Source of the DNA: Bacillota bacterium
GTDB lineage: Bacteria > Bacillota > Clostridia > Acetivibrionales > DTU013
DNA: 64,000 bases
Assembly (NCBI GenBank): GCA_023426125.1
Contig: JAFABI010000010.1
Coordinates: 62,001-126,000, forward strand
Direction: 5' to 3'
The position numbers and the translations under genes are program-made. The stretch's first letter is position 1, and the number at the start of each line of letters is the position of its first letter. The notes beneath the pieces are model-generated. The model was not told the DNA's origin and ran no database searches. It worked only from the letters and a program-made list of their open reading frames with translations. Shown here piece by piece: positions 18,444 to 26,157 of this stretch.

Positions 18444-18593
18444 ACAGAAGAAAGCTCTGCGCGTCTCCCTTGGATTAACCTCTTGTGGAATAACTGAATA
18501 TTTACGCTTTATAAAAAGCGAATTTTACACCACGCGTACATAACGGCTTTGGCGGCCTATCCGCCTTGTCTGTTATGTGTGCGTGGTGTTTTT
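18444..18593 (+). ncRNA. Structured leader RNA with terminator/attenuator
   Basis: Begins just after the consensus promoter and ends in a long three-part hairpin: ACACCACGC (18527-18535) with GCGTGGTGT (18581-18589), ACATAAC with GTTATGT, and GGCGG with CCGCC at the tip, then TTTTTG. An outer pairing CCACA (18441-18445) with TGTGG (18484-18488) is also possible. It could be an attenuator for mobC or a stand-alone small RNA. No leader peptide with a convincing ribosome binding site was seen. Confidence 0.5.
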
Positions 18594-18670
18594 GCTTTTC
18601 CCAAGTACGACCTTGAAAAATGGATGTACTCTATCAGCAAGCAACGTGTTTGGGGGACCACAAACACAGT

Positions 18671-18711
18671 GCGCCGTCAAAAAGACGGCGCTGGGCAGGG
18701 GTAATCCCTGC
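18671..18711. other. Candidate origin of transfer (oriT)
   Basis: Two adjacent perfect hairpins, GCGCCGTC-aaaaa-GACGGCGC (18671-18691) and GCAGGG-gtaat-CCCTGC (18695-18711), directly upstream of mobC. Inverted repeats next to a relaxosome gene are the standard oriT layout. The nick site was not identified. Confidence 0.55.
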
Positions 18712-18740
18712 AACCCTTACTAAAAATGGAGGTATCGACT

Positions 18741-19172
18741 ATGCGAAAACGCAACCACCGTATCAGATTTCGGCTCAATGAGAAAGAGGTCGATCAACTG
18801 AACCGCGATGTCAAAAAAAGTGAGCTTTCCCGTGAAGGCTATTTGCGGCAGCTCATGACCACACTCGCACCCGACAACGCACCCCCGCCGGATTATTCCG
18901 GCATGGCAAAGAAGCTTTATGAGGTCGGCACAAACCTCAACCAGGTTGCTCAAAAAGCTCATATTCTCAATGTCATAGCCGTGCAGCATTACGACGACAC
19001 TGTCGCCAGCATGAAGCGCGTTATGGCAGAAATTACAAGCGCCGTTATGCAGGCGCGTAGGCTGGATTATAACGAAAAGCAAGGAGAGGAATTATGCAAA
19101 ACCAGAACTGGCGGGAATACAGCGAAAGCTACAAGCCCTTGGTCGATACGGGTCGGGAAGAGATCGAATTGA
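18741..19172 (+). CDS. mobC: Mobilization relaxosome protein MobC
   Basis: 143 residues from ATG 18741, which has GGAGG 8 nt upstream; an earlier ATG at 18726 overlaps that site. The pattern is that of the ribbon-helix-helix MobC family: RIRFRLNEKEVDQLNRDVKK (strand and helix) and LYEVGTNLNQVAQKA in the middle. MobC binds oriT and helps a relaxase nick it. The last about 28 residues overlap the tnpW gene in another frame and may be an extension. No relaxase gene follows, which is unusual: the element would need one in trans. Confidence 0.85.
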   Translation: MRKRNHRIRFRLNEKEVDQLNRDVKKSELSREGYLRQLMTTLAPDNAPPPDYSGMAKKLYEVGTNLNQVAQKAHILNVIAVQHYDDTVASMKRVMAEITSAVMQARRLDYNEKQGEELCKTRTGGNTAKATSPWSIRVGKRSN

Positions 19173-19309
19173 AGAAATATCCCAACGATTTAGATTTTCA
19201 TAAGACCATGGGCGGCACAACATACATCGTTCAATCGCATTTTGAAAAGGATGCCACTGAGTGCATGGCTGTCAAGGTAGCCCGGCTTGTTCTTCGCGGA
19301 CAGGGCTAA
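19094..19309 (+). CDS. tnpW: Transposon-encoded protein TnpW
   Basis: 71 residues. The stretch YKPLVDTGREEIELKKYP and then HKTMGGTTYIVQSHF is the typical TnpW family pattern of Tn4451-like elements; function unknown. GGAGAGGA lies 5-10 nt before the ATG. It overlaps the end of mobC by 79 bp in another frame and precedes the recombinase gene by 94 bp. Confidence 0.8.
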   Translation: MQNQNWREYSESYKPLVDTGREEIELKKYPNDLDFHKTMGGTTYIVQSHFEKDATECMAVKVARLVLRGQG

Positions 19310-19327
19310 TTTCGTCACATTATCGCG

Positions 19328-19377
19328 TTGAAGTCTGCGGTCAGGCACGGTATAATGAATGAAGCACATATACCGTG
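19328..19377 (+). promoter_or_regulatory. Promoter and inverted repeat before recombinase gene
   Basis: TTGAAG (19328-19333), 17-bp spacer, TATAAT (19351-19356). CACGGTATA (19346-19354) and TATACCGTG (19369-19377) form a perfect inverted repeat with arms of 9 bp covering the -10 box and the start region, so binding of a protein here would block transcription. Confidence 0.65.
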
Positions 19378-19402
19378 TTCTGGCTGCGGAATGGAGGTAA
19401 AA

Positions 19403-21073
19403 ATGCAGTCAGACAAAATAACAGCCCTGTACAGCAGGCTCAGTCACGACGACGGGCTTCAGGGCGATTCCAATAGTATTCTCAATCAAAAGGCCATGCT
19501 CTCGGAGTATGCAAAGCGTAACCGTCTTCCGAATCCAACGCATTTTATTGACGACGGATGGTCGGGGACGAGCTTCGAAAGACCATCTTTCACCGAAATG
19601 ATGGACTTGGTGAACGAGGGGAAAGTCGGTACAATCGTCGTTAAGGACATGTCCCGCCTCGGCCGGGACTATCTCAGGGTTGGCATGTATACTGACATCA
19701 TTTTCCCTGAGAAGGACATCCACTTTATCGCTATCAATGACGGCGTGGACTCTAAGAACAGCACCGGCAATGATTTTACCCCGATTCGAAATTTGTTCAA
19801 CGAATTTCATGCCCGGGACACGGCCAAGAAGGTCAGAGACGCCATGACGGTTCGGGGAAATTCCGGCAAGTATCTCTGCACCAGCCCACCTTATGGCTTT
19901 CTACGAGACCCAGGCGACAAGAATAAATGGATTGTAGATGAGGAGGCCGGAAAGGTCATTCAGCGGATTTATGACCTCTGTATCGACGGCAAGGGCGCAT
20001 CACAGATCGCACGGATACTCTGGAGGGACAAGGTGCAGACCCCATCGGTTCATTTTCACAGTATCGGCGTCAAATCAAGGCATAAGCCCTCAGCCGACCC
20101 ATATTGCTGGAAGGACTGCACGATCGAGGGAATCCTGAGCCGCATGGAGTACTTGGGTTGTATGGTCAACTTCAAGCACTCGAAGAAGAGCTACAAATCC
20201 AAGCGGTCGTATCCCAATGACCCGGACAAGTGGGTAATCTTTGAGGATGCACACCCAGCGATTATCGAGAAAGCCCAGTGGGAGCGTGTGCAGGAGCTGC
20301 GGCAGCATAAGCGGCGGCTGACCAAAAGCGGCAGGGCGGGATTATTCAGCGGGTTGGTTTATTGCGCAGATTGCGGCGCTAAGCTCCATTTCGCCACTTG
20401 TAAAAGCTTTGATGGCAGTCAAGATCACTACCGCTGCTCGAATTACAAAAGCGCAATGGGGCAATGCTCGGCACACTTCATCCGTGAGGTGGTGCTGATG
20501 GACATTGTTCTGGAGCATATACAAAGGACGCTGCGGTACATACAGCAGTTTGAAGCGTCCTTTGTGCGCTTGAAGTATGAGCAGTCCTTCGAGGACAGAC
20601 GGCGGGAGCTTGCGGAGATGAAACGGGAGATTGTCCGGGCGAATCGACGCATTGGTGAGCTTGATACGCTATTTAAGCACCTCTATGAGGATCATGTGGC
20701 CAGCAAGCTCAGCGATGAACGCTTTGCATACATGTCCAGTGACTACGAGACCGAGCAGCGGCAGCTAAAGGCGGATGTCATGCAGATGGAGGTTGATATT
20801 GCCAAAGGCGAGGAGGTCACGGCAGACTTTCAGGCATTTCTTGCTAACATCCGCAAATACACCGATATTTCGGAGCTGACCCCGACCATTCTCAATGAGT
20901 TCATATCACGGATTGAGATTCATGCGTCGGACAAATCCAGCGGTAAGCGCACACAGCGGATTGATATTTATTACAATGCTGTCGGCGTGGTCAACATCCC
21001 CACAGCGGAGGAGCTGGAATCGCTCAAGGCTGAGCGCGCGGCACGAAAAGAACAAGACCACAAAAGTGCGTGA
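19403..21073 (+). CDS. tnpX: Large serine recombinase (TnpX-type)
   Basis: 556 residues from ATG 19403, with GGAGG 6 nt upstream; the frame is open 25 codons earlier. The N-terminal resolvase domain (1-150) has the catalytic Ser at residue 11 (ALYSRLS), and DDGWSGTSFERPSF, VVKDMSRLGRDYLRVG with the active-site arginines. A recombinase domain with PPYGFLRDP follows, then a zinc ribbon (CADCGAKL and then CSNYK/C) and a coiled coil plus DUF4368-type tail. It is the size of TnpX and related enzymes that excise and insert the element at GA-containing sites. Its own promoter and inverted repeat precede it. Confidence 0.9.
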   Translation: MQSDKITALYSRLSHDDGLQGDSNSILNQKAMLSEYAKRNRLPNPTHFIDDGWSGTSFERPSFTEMMDLVNEGKVGTIVVKDMSRLGRDYLRVGMYTDIIFPEKDIHFIAINDGVDSKNSTGNDFTPIRNLFNEFHARDTAKKVRDAMTVRGNSGKYLCTSPPYGFLRDPGDKNKWIVDEEAGKVIQRIYDLCIDGKGASQIARILWRDKVQTPSVHFHSIGVKSRHKPSADPYCWKDCTIEGILSRMEYLGCMVNFKHSKKSYKSKRSYPNDPDKWVIFEDAHPAIIEKAQWERVQELRQHKRRLTKSGRAGLFSGLVYCADCGAKLHFATCKSFDGSQDHYRCSNYKSAMGQCSAHFIREVVLMDIVLEHIQRTLRYIQQFEASFVRLKYEQSFEDRRRELAEMKREIVRANRRIGELDTLFKHLYEDHVASKLSDERFAYMSSDYETEQRQLKADVMQMEVDIAKGEEVTADFQAFLANIRKYTDISELTPTILNEFISRIEIHASDKSSGKRTQRIDIYYNAVGVVNIPTAEELESLKAERAARKEQDHKSA

Positions 21074-21079
21074 AAACGC

Positions 21080-21111
21080 ACGATGGTGCAGCATTTCTGC
21101 TGCACCATCGT
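21080..21111. repeat. Perfect inverted repeat after recombinase gene
   Basis: 14-bp arms ACGATGGTGCAGCA (21080-21093) and TGCTGCACCATCGT (21098-21111) with a 4-nt loop. No U-tract on either strand, so it is either a weak terminator or part of the right end of the element. Confidence 0.6.
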
Positions 21112-21153
21112 ACATACTTCCTTATTCCCTGCAAGCCTTCTGCTACAAGCTTT

Positions 21154-21633
21154 TTAAATTTTAGGAGTAATACCAAAGGGATAAAATGCCATTGCAGTAT
21201 TGGAATTTACAAAACCATATTTCTCGTAAAGAGGTTTGCCCATATCGGTTGCATCCAATAAGATTCTTTCAGAACAGTTTTCTTTTGCTTCATCAACAAG
21301 GAGGGATAGAAGCTTTGTTGCGATGCCTTTTCTGCGATAGTCCGGTATTGTATACATGTTTCCTATATATGCTGTTCTACCACTTGGGCACCAATCGTTT
21401 GGGGGCAAGACATAATATGCCAGCCCTCCCATTGCAATAACTTTATTGTTTTGAGCAGCGACCCAGGCAATAAAGCTCTTATCCTTAAAACCACCAAGAA
21501 TATATGATTTTATGTTGTTGTACAATTTGAATTTGAATTCATCCGTATACTCTTTTCCGTCACAAAGCATCGATACTCGCATTTGAGATAAAACATCAAT
21601 ATCTGTAACATTTGCTTTTCTATATTCAAACAA
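21154..21633 (-). CDS. GNAT family N-acetyltransferase
   Basis: 159 residues. The acetyl-CoA binding motif YRRKGIATKLLSLLVDEA is near 110-127, preceded by the strand YIGNMYTIP and followed by ILLDATDMGKPLYEKYGF, the usual GNAT layout. The substrate is not predictable. It lies just outside the right hairpin of the mobile element and faces the recombinase gene. No ribosome binding site stronger than a GGGGGAG-like stretch is seen upstream. Confidence 0.8.
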   Translation of the reverse strand: MFEYRKANVTDIDVLSQMRVSMLCDGKEYTDEFKFKLYNNIKSYILGGFKDKSFIAWVAAQNNKVIAMGGLAYYVLPPNDWCPSGRTAYIGNMYTIPDYRRKGIATKLLSLLVDEAKENCSERILLDATDMGKPLYEKYGFVNSNTAMAFYPFGITPKI

Positions 21634-21823
21634 TCGCTCTATTCTCCCCCATAATCAGATTTACTGAATTATATCATACAAATAATAAAGAAGCCAATCA
21701 CCTTCCAGCAATTGGCTTTCGACAAAATATTTGCGGGTAGCTTTGTCAAAAAGACACGCCAGCCTATTATAATATAGTCCGCCGGGAATTATAACGCGGC
21801 GCGGCTGGAACCTCAATTCGTAA

Positions 21824-22837
21824 TCAGGTAACTTTCACATATTCCCCTGTTTTATCCGATTTGTACATTGCCTCAATGATTTTTACGGAATTAATCCCTT
21901 GCCTGCCGTCAACCCATACACTCTGTCCTTTGGTGATCTTTTCATAGAAGTCGCTGATGTACTCCTTATGACCGCAGCCCCAATATGCTTTCCCTCCTGT
22001 TGTCCGGTCCACATCGGTAACATGCTCCTTCGTGCCGTCATCATAAAAGACGTTCAACTCGCCATTGTATTGTATTTTTGCTTTTTCACAGATCAATTCG
22101 ATTTCTATCGGAGAATTGGATACATAGCAATTTGTCGCATAAAACAGCGCAGCTGCTCCGTTGCCGAACAGGATGGTCGCCTCTGCCGTATCCTCGACCT
22201 CTATGATTCCTTTCAGCAGCCTCGTATCAACCGAAGCCTTCAATCTGTCAATATCACCCATAAACCATTGAAGAAGATCCAGCGTATGGATCGCCTGGTT
22301 GATCAGCACTCCTCCGCCTTCCATTTCCCAGGTACCCCGCCATTCTGCGGCGGAATAATACTCCTCTCCCCTGTGCCACAGGACCAGTGCTTTTGCTCCA
22401 AGCACCCTGCCGGCCCTGCCGGTATCAATAATTTCCTTTATTCTTCCGGAAGTGCGGTTATAACGGTTTTGAAAACACACGCCAAGGCTTTTCCCCGTCT
22501 TTCCGGATGTTTCAATCATCTTCTCCGCGTTCCCGACAGTTATTGCCATAGGTTTTTCGGTCAATACATGCTTTCCTGCATTCATCGCGCCTATGGCAAA
22601 AGGGGCATGGAGATAATGCGGGGTACATAGATGGATTGCATCTATTTTATTATCCTTTAATACCTCTGTATAATCCGTAAAGCTCCTGCAGCCATATTTA
22701 CCGGCTGCCGCCTTTGCCCTGCTTTCATCAATGTCACAAACGGCATATAAATCCGCATCGGGACAATCCGTCAATGCATCGGCATGTTGCGGAAAAATGG
22801 AACCGCACCCTATTACCGCAGTTTTTAATTTCGTCAT
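21824..22837 (-). CDS. Gfo/Idh/MocA family NAD(P)-dependent sugar oxidoreductase
   Basis: 337 residues from ATG 22837, which has AGGAG about 10 nt upstream; the frame extends 11 codons further. N-terminal Rossmann fold with AVIGCGSIFPQHADAL (GxGxxx at 8-13) and the family motif TEKPMAI near residue 95, whose Lys is catalytic. The C-terminal part has GGVLINQAIHTLDLLQW with the His of the DxxxH-like pattern. Such enzymes oxidise or reduce inositols and sugars; the substrate is unknown. It diverges from an AraC regulator that may control it. Confidence 0.88.
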   Translation of the reverse strand: MTKLKTAVIGCGSIFPQHADALTDCPDADLYAVCDIDESRAKAAAGKYGCRSFTDYTEVLKDNKIDAIHLCTPHYLHAPFAIGAMNAGKHVLTEKPMAITVGNAEKMIETSGKTGKSLGVCFQNRYNRTSGRIKEIIDTGRAGRVLGAKALVLWHRGEEYYSAAEWRGTWEMEGGGVLINQAIHTLDLLQWFMGDIDRLKASVDTRLLKGIIEVEDTAEATILFGNGAAALFYATNCYVSNSPIEIELICEKAKIQYNGELNVFYDDGTKEHVTDVDRTTGGKAYWGCGHKEYISDFYEKITKGQSVWVDGRQGINSVKIIEAMYKSDKTGEYVKVT

Positions 22838-22974
22838 AATATTATGTCTCCTGTCTTTCGTGGCTGCCAACTATTTATTTCTTTTCCTTGTATTTTATAA
22901 TATAATAAAGTCCATATCACAGAATATATTGCTATAAATATCGTTTTTATTGGCATTATGGCAGGAGGTTTTTT

Positions 22975-23820
22975 GTGACAAATATGGATTATGAAAAAAT
23001 TGACGCTTACATTAAGTATTCCCATCTTAAGGTTGAGCCTTTTACCGTTGATTTTCATCTGCACCGGGGCTACGAAATATACTTTCTCATTACCGGTGAT
23101 GTGGATTATTTCGTGGAAAACAGGATCTATCCGTTATCTTATGGCGACCTTGTCATCACAAACAATCATGAGATACATAAACCGGCCTTCCAGTCGGACA
23201 GATTATACGAAAGGATCTGCCTGGAGTTTTCCCCTGAAATTGTGCAACCCTTTATCTCCGGCAGCTTTGACCTTCTTCATTGTTTTAAAAACCGTAATAA
23301 CGGCGAAATGAATAAACTACCTTTGAATTCAAATCAGTTGAACAACCTGTTGAATCTGTTCAAAAAAATCGAATCCACCGGCAGGAATCCCGCCGATGGG
23401 AATGAAATACTGAAGCTGGTCTACCTTGTGGAGCTCCTTGTATATATAAATCAGCTTTTTCGAAAGCTTCCTCTGGAAAGTGCACACATCAACAAAATAC
23501 CCGATAGCCTGGCCCCCATCTTGGAATACATCGACAAGAACCTGGACGACGACCTCAGTCTCAGCACTTTTGAGAAAAAGTTCTATATCAACCGGTATTA
23601 TCTGAGCAAGCTGTTTAAAAAAAGCGTCGGCAGCAACCTCCATAACTATATCATGTACAAAAGAATCTCTCGTGCCAAAGTATTGCTTTCATCCGGCTAC
23701 AATGTTATGGATACATGCATGAAGAGCGGATTTACCGACTACTCGAATTTTCTAAGGGCGTTCAAAAGAACAGTGGGTGTAACTCCAGGGAAGTATAAAA
23801 CCACCAATACCGGATTTTGA
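22975..23820 (+). CDS. AraC family transcriptional regulator
   Basis: 281 residues. The start is GTG 22975, with AGGAGG 6 nt upstream. An N-terminal cupin-like sensing domain (FHLHRGYEIYFLITGDVDYF near 23-42, YGDLVITNNHEIH near 55-67) is followed by two helix-turn-helix units (ISKLFKKSV-like and DTCMKSGFTDYSNFLRAFKR). It ends in the AraC signature GVTPGKYK. It diverges from the Gfo/Idh gene at 21824-22837, sharing a 137-bp control region. Confidence 0.88.
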   Translation: MTNMDYEKIDAYIKYSHLKVEPFTVDFHLHRGYEIYFLITGDVDYFVENRIYPLSYGDLVITNNHEIHKPAFQSDRLYERICLEFSPEIVQPFISGSFDLLHCFKNRNNGEMNKLPLNSNQLNNLLNLFKKIESTGRNPADGNEILKLVYLVELLVYINQLFRKLPLESAHINKIPDSLAPILEYIDKNLDDDLSLSTFEKKFYINRYYLSKLFKKSVGSNLHNYIMYKRISRAKVLLSSGYNVMDTCMKSGFTDYSNFLRAFKRTVGVTPGKYKTTNTGF

Positions 23821-23870
23821 ATGTAACCGGCGCATCTGCCCGGAAAGAAATATCAATTGTGCTGCAAGAT

Positions 23871-24860
23871 TCACCACCTGCATTGCCCTGTTTTCATCTT
23901 GTTCAAAATGTCCATCTGCACATCCTTCGGCGGAGCCTGGAACCTTTCCTGCAAAGGGCGGGCAATTGGGCCGTAAAGATCCGGCCTTCTTTCCTTTGCC
24001 ATTCTTATCCTCACATCTGCCGAGCCTGACATGTGTACCGGATTGAACCAATCCGGCTGTGTTTTCCTCACATCCAGGTCCACCTCGGCAAATACGACGG
24101 CGTTGCTTTTAAAGCATGCATCAACAAGCACATGCCCCCAGTAATCCACGACGCTGCTTTTTCCTGCGCCGTTGAACCGATAATTCTTCGACGTGACAAT
24201 ATATACGCTGTTGTCGTTTGCCCGCGTCCTGATGGTTGCTTCCCCTATTTCATCATACCAGCCGTATCCGGCCGTAGGATGAAAAATCACTTCCGCCCCT
24301 TTTAAGGCCAATACTTCCGTGCACTCCTGAAACATCATGTCGTAGCAGATGCAAATGCCTACGGTTCCAAAGTCGAGCTTGAAAACCTCCAGGGCGTCCC
24401 CCTCGGAAACCTGCCATTTTTCATCGGGCGGCAGGTGGGTTTTCCTGTATTCCCCGCAGATATTTCCTTTACGGTCAAATAGAGAGGCAACATTGTATAT
24501 TTTATTTCCATAAGCTTTATTATAGCAGCCGACAATATACATGCCATATTTTCGCGCTATTTCCGCCAGCTTGCTTTCCAAAACGGGATAGGACAGCCGG
24601 ACAAGCTCGGGAAACACATTCCTGCTGCTGATGTCGGCGCAATAGTTTCCGGTCTGGGTTGCATCCTCGCTGGTGGAAACAATATCACAGCCCTGTTGTC
24701 CGGCCTTTTCAAGCAGTCCTGTGGTTACCTCCATATTCGGTTGAATGAAATGGCTAAAGATTTCTTCAGGTGCATTTGCATACGGATCCGACAAGTAGTG
24801 GTAACCCTTTGGAATTGGTAAGTATTCCGGCTGAACAGCAGCCATTTTTATAGTTCGCAT
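23871..24860 (-). CDS. Nitrilase-superfamily carbon-nitrogen hydrolase
   Basis: 329 residues, of the usual length. The catalytic triad can be read: Glu 65 (TSEDA), Lys 140 (EYRKTHLPP) and Cys 172 (ICYDMM). The fold hydrolyses or condenses amides or nitriles; the exact branch (N-carbamoylase, aliphatic amidase, beta-ureidopropionase) cannot be decided. It is a single minus-strand gene that ends 50 bp from the AraC gene on the opposite strand. Neighbours suggest a role in modified-sugar metabolism, for example removal of an amide group, but this is inference. Confidence 0.85.
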   Translation of the reverse strand: MRTIKMAAVQPEYLPIPKGYHYLSDPYANAPEEIFSHFIQPNMEVTTGLLEKAGQQGCDIVSTSEDATQTGNYCADISSRNVFPELVRLSYPVLESKLAEIARKYGMYIVGCYNKAYGNKIYNVASLFDRKGNICGEYRKTHLPPDEKWQVSEGDALEVFKLDFGTVGICICYDMMFQECTEVLALKGAEVIFHPTAGYGWYDEIGEATIRTRANDNSVYIVTSKNYRFNGAGKSSVVDYWGHVLVDACFKSNAVVFAEVDLDVRKTQPDWFNPVHMSGSADVRIRMAKERRPDLYGPIARPLQERFQAPPKDVQMDILNKMKTGQCRW

Positions 24861-25151
24861 AGAATTACACCTTTCTGTTTTTTCTACAGCCGGCGCTGTA
24901 CAAATATCTCCTTTAGCCGGTTGATATATTGATTGCTGGCAATATTATACCACAAACGCATTCGGGACAGTTCTTTTTAAAAAGCATTTCTTTTAAAATA
25001 TTTATAATTAGTTTTGCGCTACTTCCTCACTGGTCTTTTTGAAAAAAATTTGAATAAACTGATTTTTTTACCTTTAATCAAAAGGATAAAAACTCAAATA
25101 AGCCTTAACAGTTACCCTGCAAGGCTCTAAAATAGAATACTGCCTTATTCT
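24861..25151. other. AT-rich intergenic region
   Basis: Holds the promoter region of the nitrilase gene. Near 25131-25150 there is a small AGAATA/TATTCT hairpin just after the transposase stop. No gene seen. Confidence 0.4.
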
Positions 25152-26075
25152 CTATGCAGCCTGGACTAATGATTTAAAAGCATTCCGGTACCGTTCCCGT
25201 TCTTTGAAAAGCTCATATCCTTCATTTACCAACCTCGATATCCCTGATACCGACATGTTGCCTATATATTCGCATATGCTTTTGTAGGTATATCCGCATA
25301 GGGTTCGCATGATATATACAGCGAAAGCCCTGAATTCTCCTGCATCCCTGCTGTACTTGGCCCTTAATGTCTCTGGCGCCCTTTCTCCCAATATCTTGCT
25401 TACTTTCTCTACCAATTCCTCAGGTATCATATCCCGTACAATTTGCTTTTTTTCACTTCGATAGATATTTTCGGTATATGCTCCGATTATATTCTCATCT
25501 ATTTTTTTTGTTATTCCAGTATCTTTCATGGATATTACAAACAGTCTGTATTTTTGCTTTGCTATCTTGGGAACATTACTGAAGAAACTCAGGATATATT
25601 CAGTATCTATAATTCCTATAGTGTCTTCCCTCTTGCCTGTATATATGCCGTAAGAGGAATATTTATATAATTCTTCCCGCCCTTCATAGCCAGGTATGTC
25701 CTTTGCATTGTTGTGAATATATGCGGATAACGTGAGACTGTAAGTGTCATTGTCCACTATTATACTGCCGAAGCGTCCCTGGAATAAGTGGCCATGCCGC
25801 TTGTAACGCCTGTTGAAATAGGATACATAGGCGGTGTTCAGATGCCGCATATAAGTCGATATATCAAATCCGCATGGGTCTATGTAAATATGGACATGAT
25901 TATCCATGAGGCAATATGCATAGACTTTGCAGTGACACTTTTCACAGTATTTTTTCAGCAAAGACAAATAATATTCTTTGTCCTCATCACAAGGGAACAG
26001 GTCCCTTTCGCTGATACTCCTGCACATAACATGGTATAAGGCATTTTCCGACTTTTTTCTTGCTGCTCTTGGCAT
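25152..26075 (-). CDS. REP-associated tyrosine transposase (RAYT/IS200-like Y1)
   Basis: About 307 residues from ATG 26075, with AGAGGTG upstream. The HUH motif is H-V-H (His 63 and 65 counted from an upstream ATG at 26084) and the catalytic Tyr lies in AYIHNN at about 122, as in RAYT proteins. The C-terminal third has a helix-turn-helix of the DnaA-like kind (YTYKSICEYIG, then SVSGISRLVNEG). RAYTs are domesticated single-copy transposases linked to palindromic REP repeats. Its ribosome binding site is inside a hairpin (26076-26120). It lies between the nitrilase and UroD-like genes and is not obviously part of either operon. Confidence 0.88.
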   Translation of the reverse strand: MPRAARKKSENALYHVMCRSISERDLFPCDEDKEYYLSLLKKYCEKCHCKVYAYCLMDNHVHIYIDPCGFDISTYMRHLNTAYVSYFNRRYKRHGHLFQGRFGSIIVDNDTYSLTLSAYIHNNAKDIPGYEGREELYKYSSYGIYTGKREDTIGIIDTEYILSFFSNVPKIAKQKYRLFVISMKDTGITKKIDENIIGAYTENIYRSEKKQIVRDMIPEELVEKVSKILGERAPETLRAKYSRDAGEFRAFAVYIMRTLCGYTYKSICEYIGNMSVSGISRLVNEGYELFKERERYRNAFKSLVQAA

Positions 26076-26120
26076 AAAAATCACCTCTCGGTAAATATAT
26101 TACCATAAAAGGTGATTTTT
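26076..26120. repeat. Nested hairpin masking transposase ribosome binding site
   Basis: Outer arms AAAAATCACCT (26076-26086) and AGGTGATTTTT (26110-26120) are perfect 11-bp complements. An inner GGTAA/TTACC stem is at 26090-26104. The arm next to the start codon contains the ribosome binding site, so folding of the mRNA would hide it. Confidence 0.75.
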
Positions 26121-26157
26121 GTAAAGAACAAATGTTCGCTCTGAAGAAGCGTCCCCT

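Larger units (their letters stand above)
10018..21111. mobile_element. Mosaic Tn4451-like mobilizable element, approximate limits
   Basis: Supported by tnpV at the left, and oriT-like sequence, mobC, tnpW and tnpX at the right. Cargo between includes TetR/CPBP, a VanRS-like pair with lipoprotein, SLOG/XRE and a broken regulator. No relaxase gene and no clear terminal repeats were found. The true ends may be closer to the left part or extend to 9.9 kb. Confidence 0.5.
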
